The notes: generated by a model not told the origin, from the letters alone. Shown: positions 1 through 7,925, counted from the first letter of the stretch. The stretch is DNA of 64,000 nt from Anaeromusa acidaminophila DSM 3853 (GCF_000374545.1 NZ_KB894586.1:62001-126000), one strand, 5' to 3'. Made by a program: numbers and translations.

Positions 1-1
1 G

Positions 2-187
2 GATATGGCGGCGCGCAAAGAGATCTATAAGCAGATTGGCGCGCTTATGAACACGGATGTGCCGGTAATACCTCTTTATTTCCGCTGCCAGTTGGATGCG
101 AGCAAGACGGGTTTAAATGGCTTTAAGCCTAATCCGGTAGAGGGTAATTTATGGAACGCTTGGGAGTGGAACTGGGCAGCTCGTTAG
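2..187 (+). CDS. Peptide ABC transporter substrate-binding protein, C-terminal end only
   Basis: The window opens inside this gene, so only about the last 61 residues are present and the true start lies upstream. The visible tail has a run of the form DVPVIPLYFR followed by a Lys/Asn/Trp-rich end (GNLWNAWEWNW). This matches the C-terminus of family 5 (OppA/DppA-like) extracytoplasmic solute-binding proteins, which deliver peptides or nickel to an ABC importer. No permease genes follow: the next features are tRNAs. The ligand cannot be told from this fragment. Confidence 0.75.
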   Translation, partial: DMAARKEIYKQIGALMNTDVPVIPLYFRCQLDASKTGLNGFKPNPVEGNLWNAWEWNWAAR

Positions 188-204
188 TTTACTGCGGCGG
201 TGTG

Positions 205-232
205 TTGACAGAAGATTAGTTGTTATGATAAA
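205..232 (+). promoter_or_regulatory. Probable sigma-A promoter of the first tRNA-Leu array
   Basis: A consensus -35 TTGACA at 205-210 is followed after 16 bases by GATAAA at 227-232, with an overlapping TATGAT at 224-229. The first tRNA begins 21 bases downstream, a usual distance for a tRNA promoter. The -35 is strong, and the exact -10 is uncertain. Confidence 0.6.
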
Positions 233-253
233 GTAGGGACGTTCTTACTGTAT

Positions 254-340
254 GCGGTCGTGGCGGAATTGGCAGACGCGCTAGACTCAGGATCTAGTGA
301 AGGCAACTTCATGGAGGTTCAAGTCCTCTCGACCGCACCA
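254..340 (+). tRNA. tRNA-Leu (anticodon CAG), copy 1
   Basis: An 87-nt class II tRNA with a 7-bp acceptor stem (GCGGTCG/CGACCGC), a long variable arm, a T arm containing GGTTCAAGTCC and an encoded CCA end. The anticodon stem CTAGA/TCTAG closes loop CTCAGGA, giving anticodon CAG (codon CUG). It is identical over its full length to the copies at 1532 and 1639. Confidence 0.97.
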
Positions 341-351
341 ATCCTAATTAT

Positions 352-437
352 GCGGTAGTGGCGGAATGGCAGACGCACCAGCTTGAGGGGCTGGCGGGGG
401 CAACCTCGTGATGGTTCAAATCCATTCTACCGCACCA
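352..437 (+). tRNA. tRNA-Leu (anticodon GAG), copy 1
   Basis: An 86-nt class II tRNA with encoded CCA. Stem CCAGC/GCTGG closes loop TTGAGGG, giving anticodon GAG (codons CUU/CUC). It starts 11 nt after the CAG tRNA, so the two are co-transcribed. It differs from the second GAG copy (1741) in the D arm, variable arm and T stem, with compensating changes in the T stem (ATGG/CCAT here against a GAGG/CCTC-type stem there). Confidence 0.96.
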
Positions 438-446
438 AAAAAAATG

Positions 447-475
447 AAGCCTGCAAAATATTGCAGGCTTTTTTT
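447..475 (+). terminator. Intrinsic terminator of the first tRNA array
   Basis: A perfect 10-bp stem (AAGCCTGCAA/TTGCAGGCTT) with loop AATA is followed directly by a T tract. It lies 9 nt past the CCA end of the GAG tRNA. Confidence 0.9.
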
Positions 476-523
476 GTTTTTGTATTTTGCAACATTAAAA
501 AGGAAGAATATTGCGAAATATTG

Positions 524-532
524 TGGTATACT
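524..532 (+). promoter_or_regulatory. Extended -10 promoter element of the chemoreceptor-like gene
   Basis: TGGTATACT matches the extended -10 form (TG-N-TATAAT-like) and lies 41 bases before the start codon. No good -35 is seen at the right distance, which is acceptable for an extended -10 promoter. Confidence 0.5.
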
Positions 533-573
533 GGCGATGTAAAAAACTATCTTAATAGAAAAGAGGTGCGATT

Positions 574-1422
574 ATGACGCAAAATAGTTTTTTTAAAACG
601 AATGAGGAAATTCTTGAAGCTTTTAAATTGGTATTACCGTATATGAATCGAATTGTTCGGGAAGATATGGCGGTTGGTTTGACAGACTGTAAAGAATACT
701 TATCCTATTACCGGGCGAAGGAGTTTGAATTGGATCTTCCTACCGGAAAACCTGTAAAGGGGATTGAAACGATTGAACGTTGCTTGGCTACCAGGACGGA
801 TACCCTCGACGATATTCCTCCTTCGGTTTACGGACGGCCGATAAAAACGATTTTTACGCCCATCTATGGGGTTAATGGCGAGGTAATTGGTACATTAAGT
901 TCAGGTATTGACTTTCAAAACAGTGTACAATTAGTTAAAACCATTGAAGAACTTGCAGCGAATACCACACAAGCCTCAGAAAGCATTGAACAGGTGGCGA
1001 GAAGTGTTGGCGAGCTAGCTAGGGCCGGACAAGCGACGATTGCGCAAGCCCAGTCGTTAGGCGAAAAAAATCGGCATACAGCCAGTATTTTGGAGTTCAT
1101 TCGGAATATAGCCGCGCAAACGAACTTGTTGGGGCTCAATGCGGCCATTGAAGCGGCTCGCGCCGGAGAACACGGACGCGGATTTGCAGTGGTTGCGGAG
1201 GAGGTGCGCAAGCTGGCGGATCAATCCAATGAGGCTGTAAAAAAGATTCAGGAAACGTTGCAGCAGGTTAACGGTGCAATTGTGGAAATTAATCAGTCCA
1301 TTGAAACTACCGGAGCAATTAGTGAGGAGCAGGCTGCGACAACCGAGGAAATTGCTGTCATTTTGCGGCAAGTGCATGAGAACATGAAAAATTTGGAGAC
1401 CTTTGTTGAGCGATATAAATAA
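574..1422 (+). CDS. Soluble methyl-accepting chemotaxis-like protein
   Basis: A 282-residue protein without any membrane segment. Residues about 10-120 form a small sensor-like domain (Cache/PAS-like by appearance, not assigned). The rest is an MCP signalling domain with the conserved hairpin tip: [20 protein letters not shown], then [18 protein letters not shown]. Such proteins pass a ligand or redox signal to CheA through CheW, here from the cytoplasm. The signalling domain is short compared with full receptors. An AGAGGTG ribosome site precedes the ATG. No che or flagellar genes are in the window, so its partner kinase is elsewhere. It sits alone between two tRNA-Leu arrays. Confidence 0.88.
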   Translation: MTQNSFFKTNEEILEAFKLVLPYMNRIVREDMAVGLTDCKEYLSYYRAKEFELDLPTGKPVKGIETIERCLATRTDTLDDIPPSVYGRPIKTIFTPIYGVNGEVIGTLSSGIDFQNSVQLVKTIEELAANTTQASESIEQVARSVGELARAGQATIAQAQSLGEKNRHTASILEFIRNIAAQTNLLGLNAAIEAARAGEHGRGFAVVAEEVRKLADQSNEAVKKIQETLQQVNGAIVEINQSIETTGAISEEQAATTEEIAVILRQVHENMKNLETFVERYK

Positions 1423-1459
1423 GTAGAGGGAATTGCTGTTTTCTTAGGCAAAGATTTTC

Positions 1460-1488
1460 TTGCATTGGCGCTAGGTCTCTGCTATAAT
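1460..1488 (+). promoter_or_regulatory. Sigma-A promoter of the second tRNA-Leu array
   Basis: TTGCAT at 1460-1465, a 17-base spacer and a perfect TATAAT at 1483-1488. The first tRNA of the array starts 43 bases downstream. Confidence 0.85.
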
Positions 1489-1531
1489 AGCCAACGTGGG
1501 TAAGCTGCTATTTGTAATGGCGGTTGGCTTT

Positions 1532-1618
1532 GCGGTCGTGGCGGAATTGGCAGACGCGCTAGACTCAGGATCTAGTGAAGGCAACTTCATGGAGGTTCAA
1601 GTCCTCTCGACCGCACCA
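1532..1618 (+). tRNA. tRNA-Leu (anticodon CAG), copy 2
   Basis: 87 nt, identical to copy 1 at 254-340, with loop CTCAGGA and encoded CCA. It is the first member of the second array. Confidence 0.97.
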
Positions 1619-1638
1619 AACTCAATAGAATCCCTTTC

Positions 1639-1725
1639 GCGGTCGTGGCGGAATTGGCAGACGCGCTAGACTCAGGATCTAGTGAAGGCAACTTCATGGA
1701 GGTTCAAGTCCTCTCGACCGCACCA
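1639..1725 (+). tRNA. tRNA-Leu (anticodon CAG), copy 3
   Basis: 87 nt, identical to the two other CAG copies and only 20 nt behind copy 2. This tandem duplication raises the dose of the CUG-reading tRNA. Confidence 0.97.
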
Positions 1726-1740
1726 ACTTTATAGATCTAT

Positions 1741-1826
1741 GCGGTAGTGGCGGAATGGCAGACGCGCCAGCTTGAGGGGCTGGTAGGGGCAACTCTGTGG
1801 AGGTTCGAGTCCTCTCTACCGCACCA
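1741..1826 (+). tRNA. tRNA-Leu (anticodon GAG), copy 2
   Basis: 86 nt with stem CCAGC/GCTGG around loop TTGAGGG and encoded CCA. It follows the third CAG copy by 15 nt. The acceptor stem equals that of the copy at 352, but the variable and T arms have diverged. Confidence 0.96.
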
Positions 1827-1840
1827 ATTTATCAGTAACA

Positions 1841-1873
1841 AGCCTTCGGGAAATTCCCGAAGGCTTTTTATTT
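1841..1873 (+). terminator. Intrinsic terminator of the second tRNA array
   Basis: A 10-bp stem (AGCCTTCGGG/CCCGAAGGCT) with loop AAATT, then TTTTTATTTT. Confidence 0.9.
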
Positions 1874-1937
1874 TGTCTCCCAGCAAGGACTGTTTGTTAT
1901 ATAATGAAAGAAATTATTGACGCGAGGAGGCTGCGTA

Positions 1938-2711
1938 ATGAGGCAGCGGCGAGTAGGATTGGCTTTGGGAGCGGGAGGTTTGCGTGGGCTGGCTCATGTA
2001 GGAGTACTACAGGTTTTGGAAGAGGAAGGGATTGCCGTTGATTGTATCGCGGGCTGTAGTATCGGGGCTTTGGTGGGAGCGATGTATTGCGCCGGACATA
2101 AGCCGCAGGACATCTTGAAATTAGCTTGCCATTTACCCAAAGCTCATTGGCTGGATATGAATATGTCAAAGCTTGGCATGTTTTCGGGCAAGCGAATTTG
2201 GGGAACAATGGATGTATTGCTGCAAAAAAAGACTTTTGCGCAGTTGGATATTCCTTTGCGTGTCGTTGCCGCCGACTTAAAAAGCGGCAGAGAGGTCGTT
2301 TTTTCGGAAGGGCCTGTATCGGCGGCAGTTAGAGCCAGTGTATCTGTGCCGGGCGTGTTTCTGCCTTTTGAGTGGGAGGATATGCTTTTGGTAGATGGTG
2401 CAGTTTTAAACCCAGTTCCTAGCGACTTGGCGCGGGAAATGGGGGTGGACGTGGTGGTGGCGGTGGATTTAACGAGCAAGGAGGAAGCGCCGGAAGTAAA
2501 AAGTTTTGTGGATGTTATGCTGCGTTCGATTGATATTATGGAGCGGGAGTTACTAAGGCACAAGCATCGCGATTGGGATGTGTTGCTGCAACCTAATGTA
2601 GGCTATGTATCACCAAGCTCCTTTAACCATCTCAAGGAGTGCGTGGCCTTAGGACGCGTGGCGGCGCAGGCGGCTTTGCCCGCTATTCAGGAGCTGCTTT
2701 CTGGCACATAA
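1938..2711 (+). CDS. Patatin-like phospholipase family protein (RssA/YchK type)
   Basis: A 257-residue cytoplasmic protein of the bacterial patatin family, serine acyl hydrolases that act on lipids. The oxyanion stretch is GAGGLRGLAHVG (residues 11-22). The nucleophile elbow is GCSIG with Ser41, and the second catalytic residue is the Asp of VDGAVLNP (near residue 153), so the Ser-Asp dyad is complete. The ATG at 1938 has an AGGAGG site 7 bases upstream, so a longer reading from TTG at 1917 is not preferred. A TATAAT box lies at 1900-1905. The stop overlaps the end of the convergent tmcAL gene by 25 bases. The physiological substrate is unknown. Confidence 0.9.
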   Translation: MRQRRVGLALGAGGLRGLAHVGVLQVLEEEGIAVDCIAGCSIGALVGAMYCAGHKPQDILKLACHLPKAHWLDMNMSKLGMFSGKRIWGTMDVLLQKKTFAQLDIPLRVVAADLKSGREVVFSEGPVSAAVRASVSVPGVFLPFEWEDMLLVDGAVLNPVPSDLAREMGVDVVVAVDLTSKEEAPEVKSFVDVMLRSIDIMERELLRHKHRDWDVLLQPNVGYVSPSSFNHLKECVALGRVAAQAALPAIQELLSGT

Positions 2712-3922
2712 ACCGGGGAGCGAAGAAAATCCAGTCCGCTCGCCTGGCTGCTGGCGAAGGCATGCAAATCGGTAGAGCGGACGTCCCATTGCCAGGAAGC
2801 AAGAGGGGAGTTGCTTGCCAGAGGGGCCTCCTGGAGCGCTTTTGAGCGACTTAAGGATGCGCCGCGAGTAATGACGGGCAACGAAGCAGTTTTTTTCATT
2901 TGCTGAAGCAAGGTACGGCCTGTTGTATTAAAAGCGAGGACGCGCAGGTAGGCGGGGCCGTCAAGACTTACCTGCTTGGCGATCGCAGACGGAAATCGCA
3001 AAAGGCTATAGATCAGCAGTCGCTGCAGTCGGGTGCGAGTGTAACGTTTTGTTTTGAGTTTTGTTAGCAGTTCTTCCGCTGTTCGGGATGTGCGAGCGCA
3101 TTGTAAAAGACGCCATTCCAGCCCCAGTTCCATATCCGGCAAAAGAGCCAACTCCTCAGCATAGCTGCTGCGCAATTGGTGCAACAACGGAAGTTCAAGG
3201 GAGCGAAGGGTTACGGGGCGTCTAGGCGACGATAGAAGACGATGCCAAACAACAGGGGGGAAGAACGAAGATAGATCTTGCAGAGAGGAAAGGCATAACT
3301 GTTGGCGCAGGGCTGTTGCGCTGGCATAGCCGGATTCGGGAAGCGTTTCTTGGTGGTATTCGCTTCCTTGACGGGGCAGCGCAAGCGCTTGCAAAGTGGG
3401 GGCGTACTTGGATAGGGCGCTCAGATATTCCAGGGCGAGAATGTTGTTGGGTAAGGCAAGCGAGCTTGCGGTAGCTACAGTTTGCCCTAGAGCCTTTCCT
3501 AAAGCGGCCCCATAGGATAATCCTTCCTGCAAGGCATTTTGCAAGCGTTCTTGGGTTTGCGGCGCGTTTTTTTGCTGAGCTACTTGCTGCAGCCAGTTTA
3601 AGTCAGGCGTTTCAACGCTGAAAGCCAAAGTGGAAACTAGACCGGTTGCGGCGAGGAGACGTACACCTCCTTGGGCGAAGCTTTCTGCGCTACGGCAAGA
3701 AAAAGCGAAAGGCAGTTCCAAAACAAGGTCGGCGCCTCCTAAAACAGCCAATTCAGCTCGGAACCATTTATCGAAAATAGCCGGTTCGCCGCGCTGTACA
3801 AAAGAGCCGCTCATAGCGACGATGATCGGGGCGTTGCCGCCCAGACGGCGAGCTTCGGTAATTTGCCAGGCATGACCTGTATGAAAAGGATTGTATTCGG
3901 CGATAATACCAGTGACAGACAT
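2687..3922 (-). CDS. tmcAL: tRNA(Met) cytidine acetate ligase (TmcAL)
   Basis: A 411-residue member of the YlbM/TmcAL family. In Bacillus this enzyme makes N4-acetylcytidine at the wobble position of elongator tRNA-Met from acetate and ATP. The nucleotidyltransferase signature is near the N-terminus: IIAEYNPFHTGH with the HxGH-type histidines at 14 and 17. MSGSFVQRGEPA and DLVLELPF follow, all hallmarks of the family. Length fits (about 400). An AGGAGGT site precedes the ATG. It is divergent from ackA, whose acetyl-phosphate/acetate branch involves the same substrate, acetate. Whether that adjacency is meaningful is inference. Confidence 0.92.
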   Translation of the reverse strand: MSVTGIIAEYNPFHTGHAWQITEARRLGGNAPIIVAMSGSFVQRGEPAIFDKWFRAELAVLGGADLVLELPFAFSCRSAESFAQGGVRLLAATGLVSTLAFSVETPDLNWLQQVAQQKNAPQTQERLQNALQEGLSYGAALGKALGQTVATASSLALPNNILALEYLSALSKYAPTLQALALPRQGSEYHQETLPESGYASATALRQQLCLSSLQDLSSFFPPVVWHRLLSSPRRPVTLRSLELPLLHQLRSSYAEELALLPDMELGLEWRLLQCARTSRTAEELLTKLKTKRYTRTRLQRLLIYSLLRFPSAIAKQVSLDGPAYLRVLAFNTTGRTLLQQMKKTASLPVITRGASLSRSKALQEAPLASNSPLASWQWDVRSTDLHAFASSQASGLDFLRSPVYVPESSS

Positions 3923-4079
3923 GGGAGACCTCCTGCGTTAGTGTTCTGATTATCTGGAGTTTAGCATTTTTCTTGGCAAATTTGGTGATTTTCTGCAAAT
4001 AAATAATAAATTTTTCTATAGAAGAAGGGATGAGAAAAGTTTTGTCGAAGAATAAAAAATGAAAATCCGATAGAAATGA

Positions 4080-4103
4080 TGTTGTGGCTTTAAAGTCACA
4101 ACA
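4080..4103. promoter_or_regulatory. 24-bp dyad between tmcAL and ackA, probable operator
   Basis: TGTTGTGG-CTTTAAAG-TCACAACA is an inverted repeat that is symmetrical except for one G/T pair. It ends one base before a possible ackA -35 (TTGTTT, 4105-4110) with TAAAAA at 4129-4134, so it would sit near -49. It resembles CRP/FNR and Rex sites in its TTGTG...CACAA arms but not in spacing. It could also act as a transcription-ending hairpin. Confidence 0.5.
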
Positions 4104-4171
4104 TTTGTTTTTATTTAATAGGATTTCGTAAAAATTTAATTTATTCCATCAATTTAAGGGGGATTTCGAAG

Positions 4172-5368
4172 GTGAAAGTACTAGTTATCAATTGTGGCAG
4201 CTCCTCGTTGAAGTATCAGCTCTTCAACATGGCGGACGAGTCGGTGTTGGCTAAAGGTCTTGTGGAACGAATCGGTATTGAAGGCTCTGTGCTGAAACAT
4301 CAGCCTGGCGAAGCCGAAAAAGTGACCATTGAAACCGAGATTCCGGATCACAGCGTGGCAATCAAATTAGTTTTGAATGCCTTGGTTGATGCTAAACATG
4401 GCGTGATCAAAGATATGAATGAAATTTCGGCCGTAGGCCATCGCGTAGTTCATGGCGCTGAGAAGTTTGCTACATCAGTACGTATCAATGGTGCTGTTAT
4501 GGATGCCCTGGAAGAGTGCATTGAAATGGCGCCTCTTCATAACCCCCCGAATATTTTAGGCATTAAAGCTTGTGAAAAATTAATGCCTGGCGTAGCGCAA
4601 GTAGGCGTGTTTGATACCGCGTTCCATCAAACCATGCCGAAACATGCTTTCATTTACGGCCTGCCCTACGAAGTATATAAGAAACACGGCATTCGCCGCT
4701 ATGGTTTCCATGGAACTTCGCACAAATTTGTTTCTCAGCAGTGTGCGGAGATGATGGGCAAAAAACCGGAAGACATTAAAGTCATCACCTGTCATTTGGG
4801 AAATGGATCCAGCGTTGCTGCTGTTAAAAATGGCGCGGTAGTGGATACCAGCATGGGGCTGACTCCGCTCGAAGGGCTTGTTATGGGAACCCGCTGCGGC
4901 GATATTGACCCAGCTATTTTGCCGATGTTGATGAAAAAAGAAAACATGGATGCTGATGCGATCGACAGCTATATTAATAAAGAGTCCGGGGTACTCGGCA
5001 TTTCCGGCGTTTCCAGCGATTTCAGGGATATCGAAGGCGCTGCTGACGAAGGAAATGAAAGAGCGCAGTTGGCGCTGGACGTATTCGCTTATCGCGTGCA
5101 GAAATATGTGGGCGCTTATGCCGCCGCCATGAACGGTGTAGATGCGATTGTCTTCACCGCTGGCTTGGGCGAAAATTCCATTTCGATGCGTGAAAGCATT
5201 GCGGAAGCGTTTGGCTATTTAGGAGCGAAAATCGATAAGGATCGTAATAATGTTCGCGGCAAAGCCTGTGAAATTAGTACGGCCGATTCCAAAGTAAAGC
5301 TGTTCGTTATACCTACTAACGAAGAGTTGATGATTGCTCGCGATACAAAATCAATCTGCCTTGGTTGA
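4172..5368 (+). CDS. ackA: Acetate kinase
   Basis: A 398-residue enzyme, the usual length for the family. It interconverts acetyl phosphate plus ADP with acetate plus ATP, the ATP-yielding last step of acetate fermentation in the cytoplasm. Signatures seen: NCGSSSLKY near the N-terminus, the second family pattern [12 protein letters not shown] in the middle, HLGNGSS, and GTRCGDIDP. The start is GTG at 4172 behind AAGGGGGA. No phosphotransacetylase gene is adjacent, so the gene is probably transcribed alone. A weak GC hairpin (5392-5424) follows. Confidence 0.97.
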   Translation: MKVLVINCGSSSLKYQLFNMADESVLAKGLVERIGIEGSVLKHQPGEAEKVTIETEIPDHSVAIKLVLNALVDAKHGVIKDMNEISAVGHRVVHGAEKFATSVRINGAVMDALEECIEMAPLHNPPNILGIKACEKLMPGVAQVGVFDTAFHQTMPKHAFIYGLPYEVYKKHGIRRYGFHGTSHKFVSQQCAEMMGKKPEDIKVITCHLGNGSSVAAVKNGAVVDTSMGLTPLEGLVMGTRCGDIDPAILPMLMKKENMDADAIDSYINKESGVLGISGVSSDFRDIEGAADEGNERAQLALDVFAYRVQKYVGAYAAAMNGVDAIVFTAGLGENSISMRESIAEAFGYLGAKIDKDRNNVRGKACEISTADSKVKLFVIPTNEELMIARDTKSICLG

Positions 5369-5391
5369 GTTTTTCTAACTTGCCTGAACTG

Positions 5392-5424
5392 GAAGCCGGC
5401 AGCGGTTTTTATCCTGCCGGCTTC
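5392..5424 (+). terminator. Hairpin after ackA, weak terminator
   Basis: An 11-bp stem, GAAGCCGGCAG/CTGCCGGCTTC, with an 11-nt loop, 23 bases past the ackA stop. The T-rich tail is poor (TGTCATGGTCTTTT), so termination may be partial. Confidence 0.55.
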
Positions 5425-5439
5425 TGTCATGGTCTTTTC

Positions 5440-5468
5440 TTGACAAGGCTCGCCTCGGTGGATATAAT
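5440..5468 (+). promoter_or_regulatory. Consensus sigma-A promoter of yceD-rpmF
   Basis: A perfect TTGACA (5440-5445), 17-base spacer and perfect TATAAT (5463-5468), 24 bases before the start codon of the DUF177 gene. Full consensus at both boxes fits constitutive high expression of ribosomal protein L32. Confidence 0.93.
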
Positions 5469-5492
5469 AGACGAAGGTTGAGGTGAGAAGTG

Positions 5493-5993
5493 ATGAAACT
5501 CAACGTTGTTTCACTCCGACATGCAACAGGCAAGCAATTTTCGTTTGCCTTCGAGGTGCCTGCGGCAGAAGAGTTTTTCTGGTTGCGGGGACCCATTTCC
5601 GTTTCAGGGATAGTTGCCAACAGTGGCGGCCATATGGTAGTTTCCGGTGCGGTTCGCGCCTTAGCTTCCTTTGAATGCCAACGTTGCTTGCGGGACTATG
5701 AAACCGAGCTTGTTGAAGAATTTCGACAAGAGTATCGGGAAACATCGCAAGAAAGCCCGTTGCCGGAAGACGCTGAATATAGCGTCTATGAAGGCGATGA
5801 GTTGGATTTGACTGAACTGGTACGGGATACGTTGTTGCTGGCGGAACCCATGAAGAAAGTGTGCCGACTGGATTGTAAGGGCTTATGCCCGGTGTGCGGC
5901 CAGGATCGCAATCAAAGTGACTGTCATTGCGATCATGAAGCCATTGATCCCAGGCTGGCTGCTCTCAAACAGTTGCTTGATTCTAAACAGTAG
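5493..5993 (+). CDS. yceD: YceD family (DUF177) protein
   Basis: A 166-residue protein of the DUF177/YceD family, nearly always found directly before rpmF and linked to large-subunit/23S rRNA maturation. Cys62 and Cys65 (CQRC) plus a C-terminal cysteine-rich stretch (CKGLCPVCG, then CHCD) suggest zinc binding, as is usual in Firmicute members. ATG at 5493 is chosen because AGGTGAG lies 5 bases upstream; a GTG at 5490 is also in frame. It forms a two-gene operon with rpmF, which starts 29 bases later. Confidence 0.9.
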   Translation: MKLNVVSLRHATGKQFSFAFEVPAAEEFFWLRGPISVSGIVANSGGHMVVSGAVRALASFECQRCLRDYETELVEEFRQEYRETSQESPLPEDAEYSVYEGDELDLTELVRDTLLLAEPMKKVCRLDCKGLCPVCGQDRNQSDCHCDHEAIDPRLAALKQLLDSKQ

Positions 5994-6022
5994 CCTACCA
6001 TTGAAGGAGGTGGAACCAGACC

Positions 6023-6199
6023 ATGGCAGTACCAAAGCGTAAAATGTCTAAAGCCCGTCGTGACAGACGGCGTGCAAACTGGAAACTGACGGCTCCGGGC
6101 TTCGTACCTTGCCCGCAGTGCCATGAGCCCAAAATGCCTCACCGCGTGTGCCCTGATTGCGGTCACTACAACGGAAAAGCGGTTGTCACCGTGGAATAA
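6023..6199 (+). CDS. rpmF: Large ribosomal subunit protein bL32
   Basis: A 58-residue basic protein opening [14 protein letters not shown], the L32 signature. It is the zinc-ribbon form, with CPQC and CPDC pairs in the C-terminal half. Start at ATG 6023 behind AAGGAGGTGG. It follows yceD in the standard order and ends before a strong terminator. The intact cysteine pairs mean this is the zinc-dependent paralogue type rather than the zinc-free form induced under zinc starvation. Confidence 0.97.
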   Translation: MAVPKRKMSKARRDRRRANWKLTAPGFVPCPQCHEPKMPHRVCPDCGHYNGKAVVTVE

Positions 6200-6206
6200 T
6201 CCCGAA

Positions 6207-6256
6207 TGAAAGGAGCAAACTTGCGGCTTGTCTGCAAGTTGCTCCTTTCATTTTTT
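6207..6256 (+). terminator. Intrinsic terminator after rpmF
   Basis: A 10-bp stem (TGAAAGGAGC/GCTCCTTTCA) extended by 7 further pairs past a single bulged A, followed by six Ts. Confidence 0.92.
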
Positions 6257-6258
6257 GC

Positions 6259-6287
6259 TTGCCATTGCGTCATGTCTCCGCTATAAT
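6259..6287 (+). promoter_or_regulatory. Sigma-A promoter of the fapR lipid operon
   Basis: TTGCCA (6259-6264), 17-base spacer, TATAAT (6282-6287). The -35 overlaps the tail of the rpmF terminator. A FapR-box-like dyad lies 15 bases behind the -10, inside the initially transcribed region. Confidence 0.88.
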
Positions 6288-6302
6288 GAGGACGATATGT
6301 TT

Positions 6303-6319
6303 TTAGTACCAGTTTCTAA
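6303..6319. promoter_or_regulatory. FapR operator (autoregulatory)
   Basis: TTAGTACCAGTTTCTAA is a 17-bp imperfect palindrome that closely resembles the Bacillus FapR box as I recall it (TTAGTAC arms facing TACTAA). It sits between the fapR -10 and its start codon. FapR bound here would block transcription until malonyl-CoA rises. Confidence 0.78.
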
Positions 6320-6333
6320 GATTAGGTGATGAT

Positions 6334-6903
6334 ATGGCGCGCATGAACAAACGTATAAGACAAGAATTGTTAGCAGAAAAAATTTCTACTCATCCGTTTT
6401 TGCGTGATGAGGAATTAGCTGTGGAATTTGGAGTCAGCGTGCAAACTATTCGTCTGGATCGCATGGAACTGGGGATTCCCGAATTGCGGGAGCGAACCAA
6501 ACTTATGGCGCAGCGGGCTCAAAATAATTTGCGGGCTATCGCAGAAGATGATGTCGTAGGTGAATTAGTTGATTTGGAAGTAGGCCGGACGGCTATTTCT
6601 GTATTGAAAGTTACGGAAGACATGGTTCTGGCAAAGACGAAGATTGCCAGGGGACATTATATTTTTTCTCAGGCCAATTCGTTGGCATTGGCGGTTATGG
6701 ATGCGCCTGCGGCAGTAACCGGCGTGGCTAATATAAAATATAAGGTGCCGGTGCGGGCCGGTGAAAAACTGGTGGCCAAGGCAGAAGTGATTCGCATCCG
6801 CGGGAACAAAGTTTTTATTTGGGTAAAAACCCGTAATGAGCTAGAAGAGGTGTTCCGGGCCAAATTCATTATGGTTGCAGTGAACTCGGAGGGCGAAAAT
6901 TGA
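6334..6903 (+). CDS. fapR: Fatty acid and phospholipid biosynthesis repressor FapR
   Basis: A 189-residue repressor whose effector is malonyl-CoA. Residues about 20-50 form a helix-turn-helix (DEELAVEFGVSVQTIRLD), and a linker leads to a hot-dog-fold effector domain (about 80-185) with the family run FSQANSLALAVMD. Length matches Bacillus FapR (188). Start ATG 6334 behind AGGTGATG. Its stop overlaps the plsX start by one base, so it is the first gene of the operon it should repress through the box at 6303. Confidence 0.95.
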   Translation: MARMNKRIRQELLAEKISTHPFLRDEELAVEFGVSVQTIRLDRMELGIPELRERTKLMAQRAQNNLRAIAEDDVVGELVDLEVGRTAISVLKVTEDMVLAKTKIARGHYIFSQANSLALAVMDAPAAVTGVANIKYKVPVRAGEKLVAKAEVIRIRGNKVFIWVKTRNELEEVFRAKFIMVAVNSEGEN

Positions 6904-7925
6904 TGAAAGTTGCGATTGATGCCATGGGAGGCGATCATGCGCCGGAAGAAATTCTTTTAGGCGCCATGGCGGCTGTGAAAGACTATGGCTGTGATATTGT
7001 GTTGGTTGGCGACGAGACGTTGCTGAAGGAAGCCATGCGTAAGCATGGCGTGCGCGAAGGCGATCATATTTTTGTACACCATGCTTCGGAAGTAATCGAT
7101 ATGCACGAATCCCCCGGTGCGGCGGTTCGCAAAAAGCGAGATGCTTCTGTGGTGGTGGCTACACGCTTGGTGAAAGAGGGCGAGTGTGCAGCGGTAATTT
7201 CAGCCGGCAGTACGGGCGCTGCGGTAGCGGCCGCCTTGTTTGGCTTGGGGCGATTGCCTAAGATTGAGCGTGCTACAATAGCAACGCCCATTCCCAATTT
7301 AACGGGAACAACCATGCTGCTGGATTCGGGAGCTAATGTGGACAGCAAACCGAAACATTTAGTGCAAAGCGCTATTATGGGGTCTATTTACGCGCAATAT
7401 GTACTGGGGGTTGAAAACCCGCGCGTTGGTTTGCTGAGTATTGGCGAAGAGGAGACAAAAGGAAACGAATTGACTTTGTCGACGTATCCATTACTGTCGC
7501 AAGTGCAAAACATTAACTTTATTGGTAATGTTGAGGGACGGGATATTCCGAAAGGATCGGTTGATGTTGTAGTTTGCGACGGCTTTGTAGGGAACGTAGT
7601 ACTAAAGTTCGGCGAAGGATTAGCGAGCGCAATTATGCGTTTATTGAAAGATGCCGTTCAGCAAAGCGGTTTTTTTACGAAAATGGCTTCGTTGATGTTG
7701 CTGCCGGTTATGAAACGTTTACGAAAGAAATTAGATTATGCGGAATATGGCGGCGCGCCGTTACTGGGCGTAAATGGTTGTTGCATTATTTGTCACGGCA
7801 GCTCCAAAGCTAAAGCGATTAAAAATGCAGTTCGCGTGGCTAAGGAATTTACGGAGCAGCAAGTGGCGACTCATATTAGCGAGATGATTGCAAAAGAGGA
7901 GGTGCTGACGCATGGCGGAGACTAA
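6903..7925 (+). CDS. plsX: Phosphate acyltransferase PlsX
   Basis: A 340-residue enzyme that turns acyl-ACP and phosphate into acyl phosphate, the donor for PlsY in phosphatidic acid synthesis; peripheral at the membrane. The N-terminal DAMGGDHAP and the ESPGAAVRKKRDAS loop are family signatures. ATG 6903 shares its A with the fapR stop and has GGAGGG 9 bases upstream; a TTG one codon earlier is not preferred. Its end overlaps fabH by 14 bases, showing tight translational coupling. Confidence 0.96.
   Translation: MKVAIDAMGGDHAPEEILLGAMAAVKDYGCDIVLVGDETLLKEAMRKHGVREGDHIFVHHASEVIDMHESPGAAVRKKRDASVVVATRLVKEGECAAVISAGSTGAAVAAALFGLGRLPKIERATIATPIPNLTGTTMLLDSGANVDSKPKHLVQSAIMGSIYAQYVLGVENPRVGLLSIGEEETKGNELTLSTYPLLSQVQNINFIGNVEGRDIPKGSVDVVVCDGFVGNVVLKFGEGLASAIMRLLKDAVQQSGFFTKMASLMLLPVMKRLRKKLDYAEYGGAPLLGVNGCCIICHGSSKAKAIKNAVRVAKEFTEQQVATHISEMIAKEEVLTHGGD

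Noticed and set aside
383-577. 64-codon ORF from the GAG tRNA through its terminator
   Set aside because: It begins inside a tRNA and crosses a clear intrinsic terminator; no coding signal.
4080-4103. Assignment of the ackA dyad as a Rex or CRP site
   Set aside because: The arms look right, but the distance between TTGTG and CACAA is 10 bases, not the 8 of Rex, and the CRP-type half-site spacing also fails.
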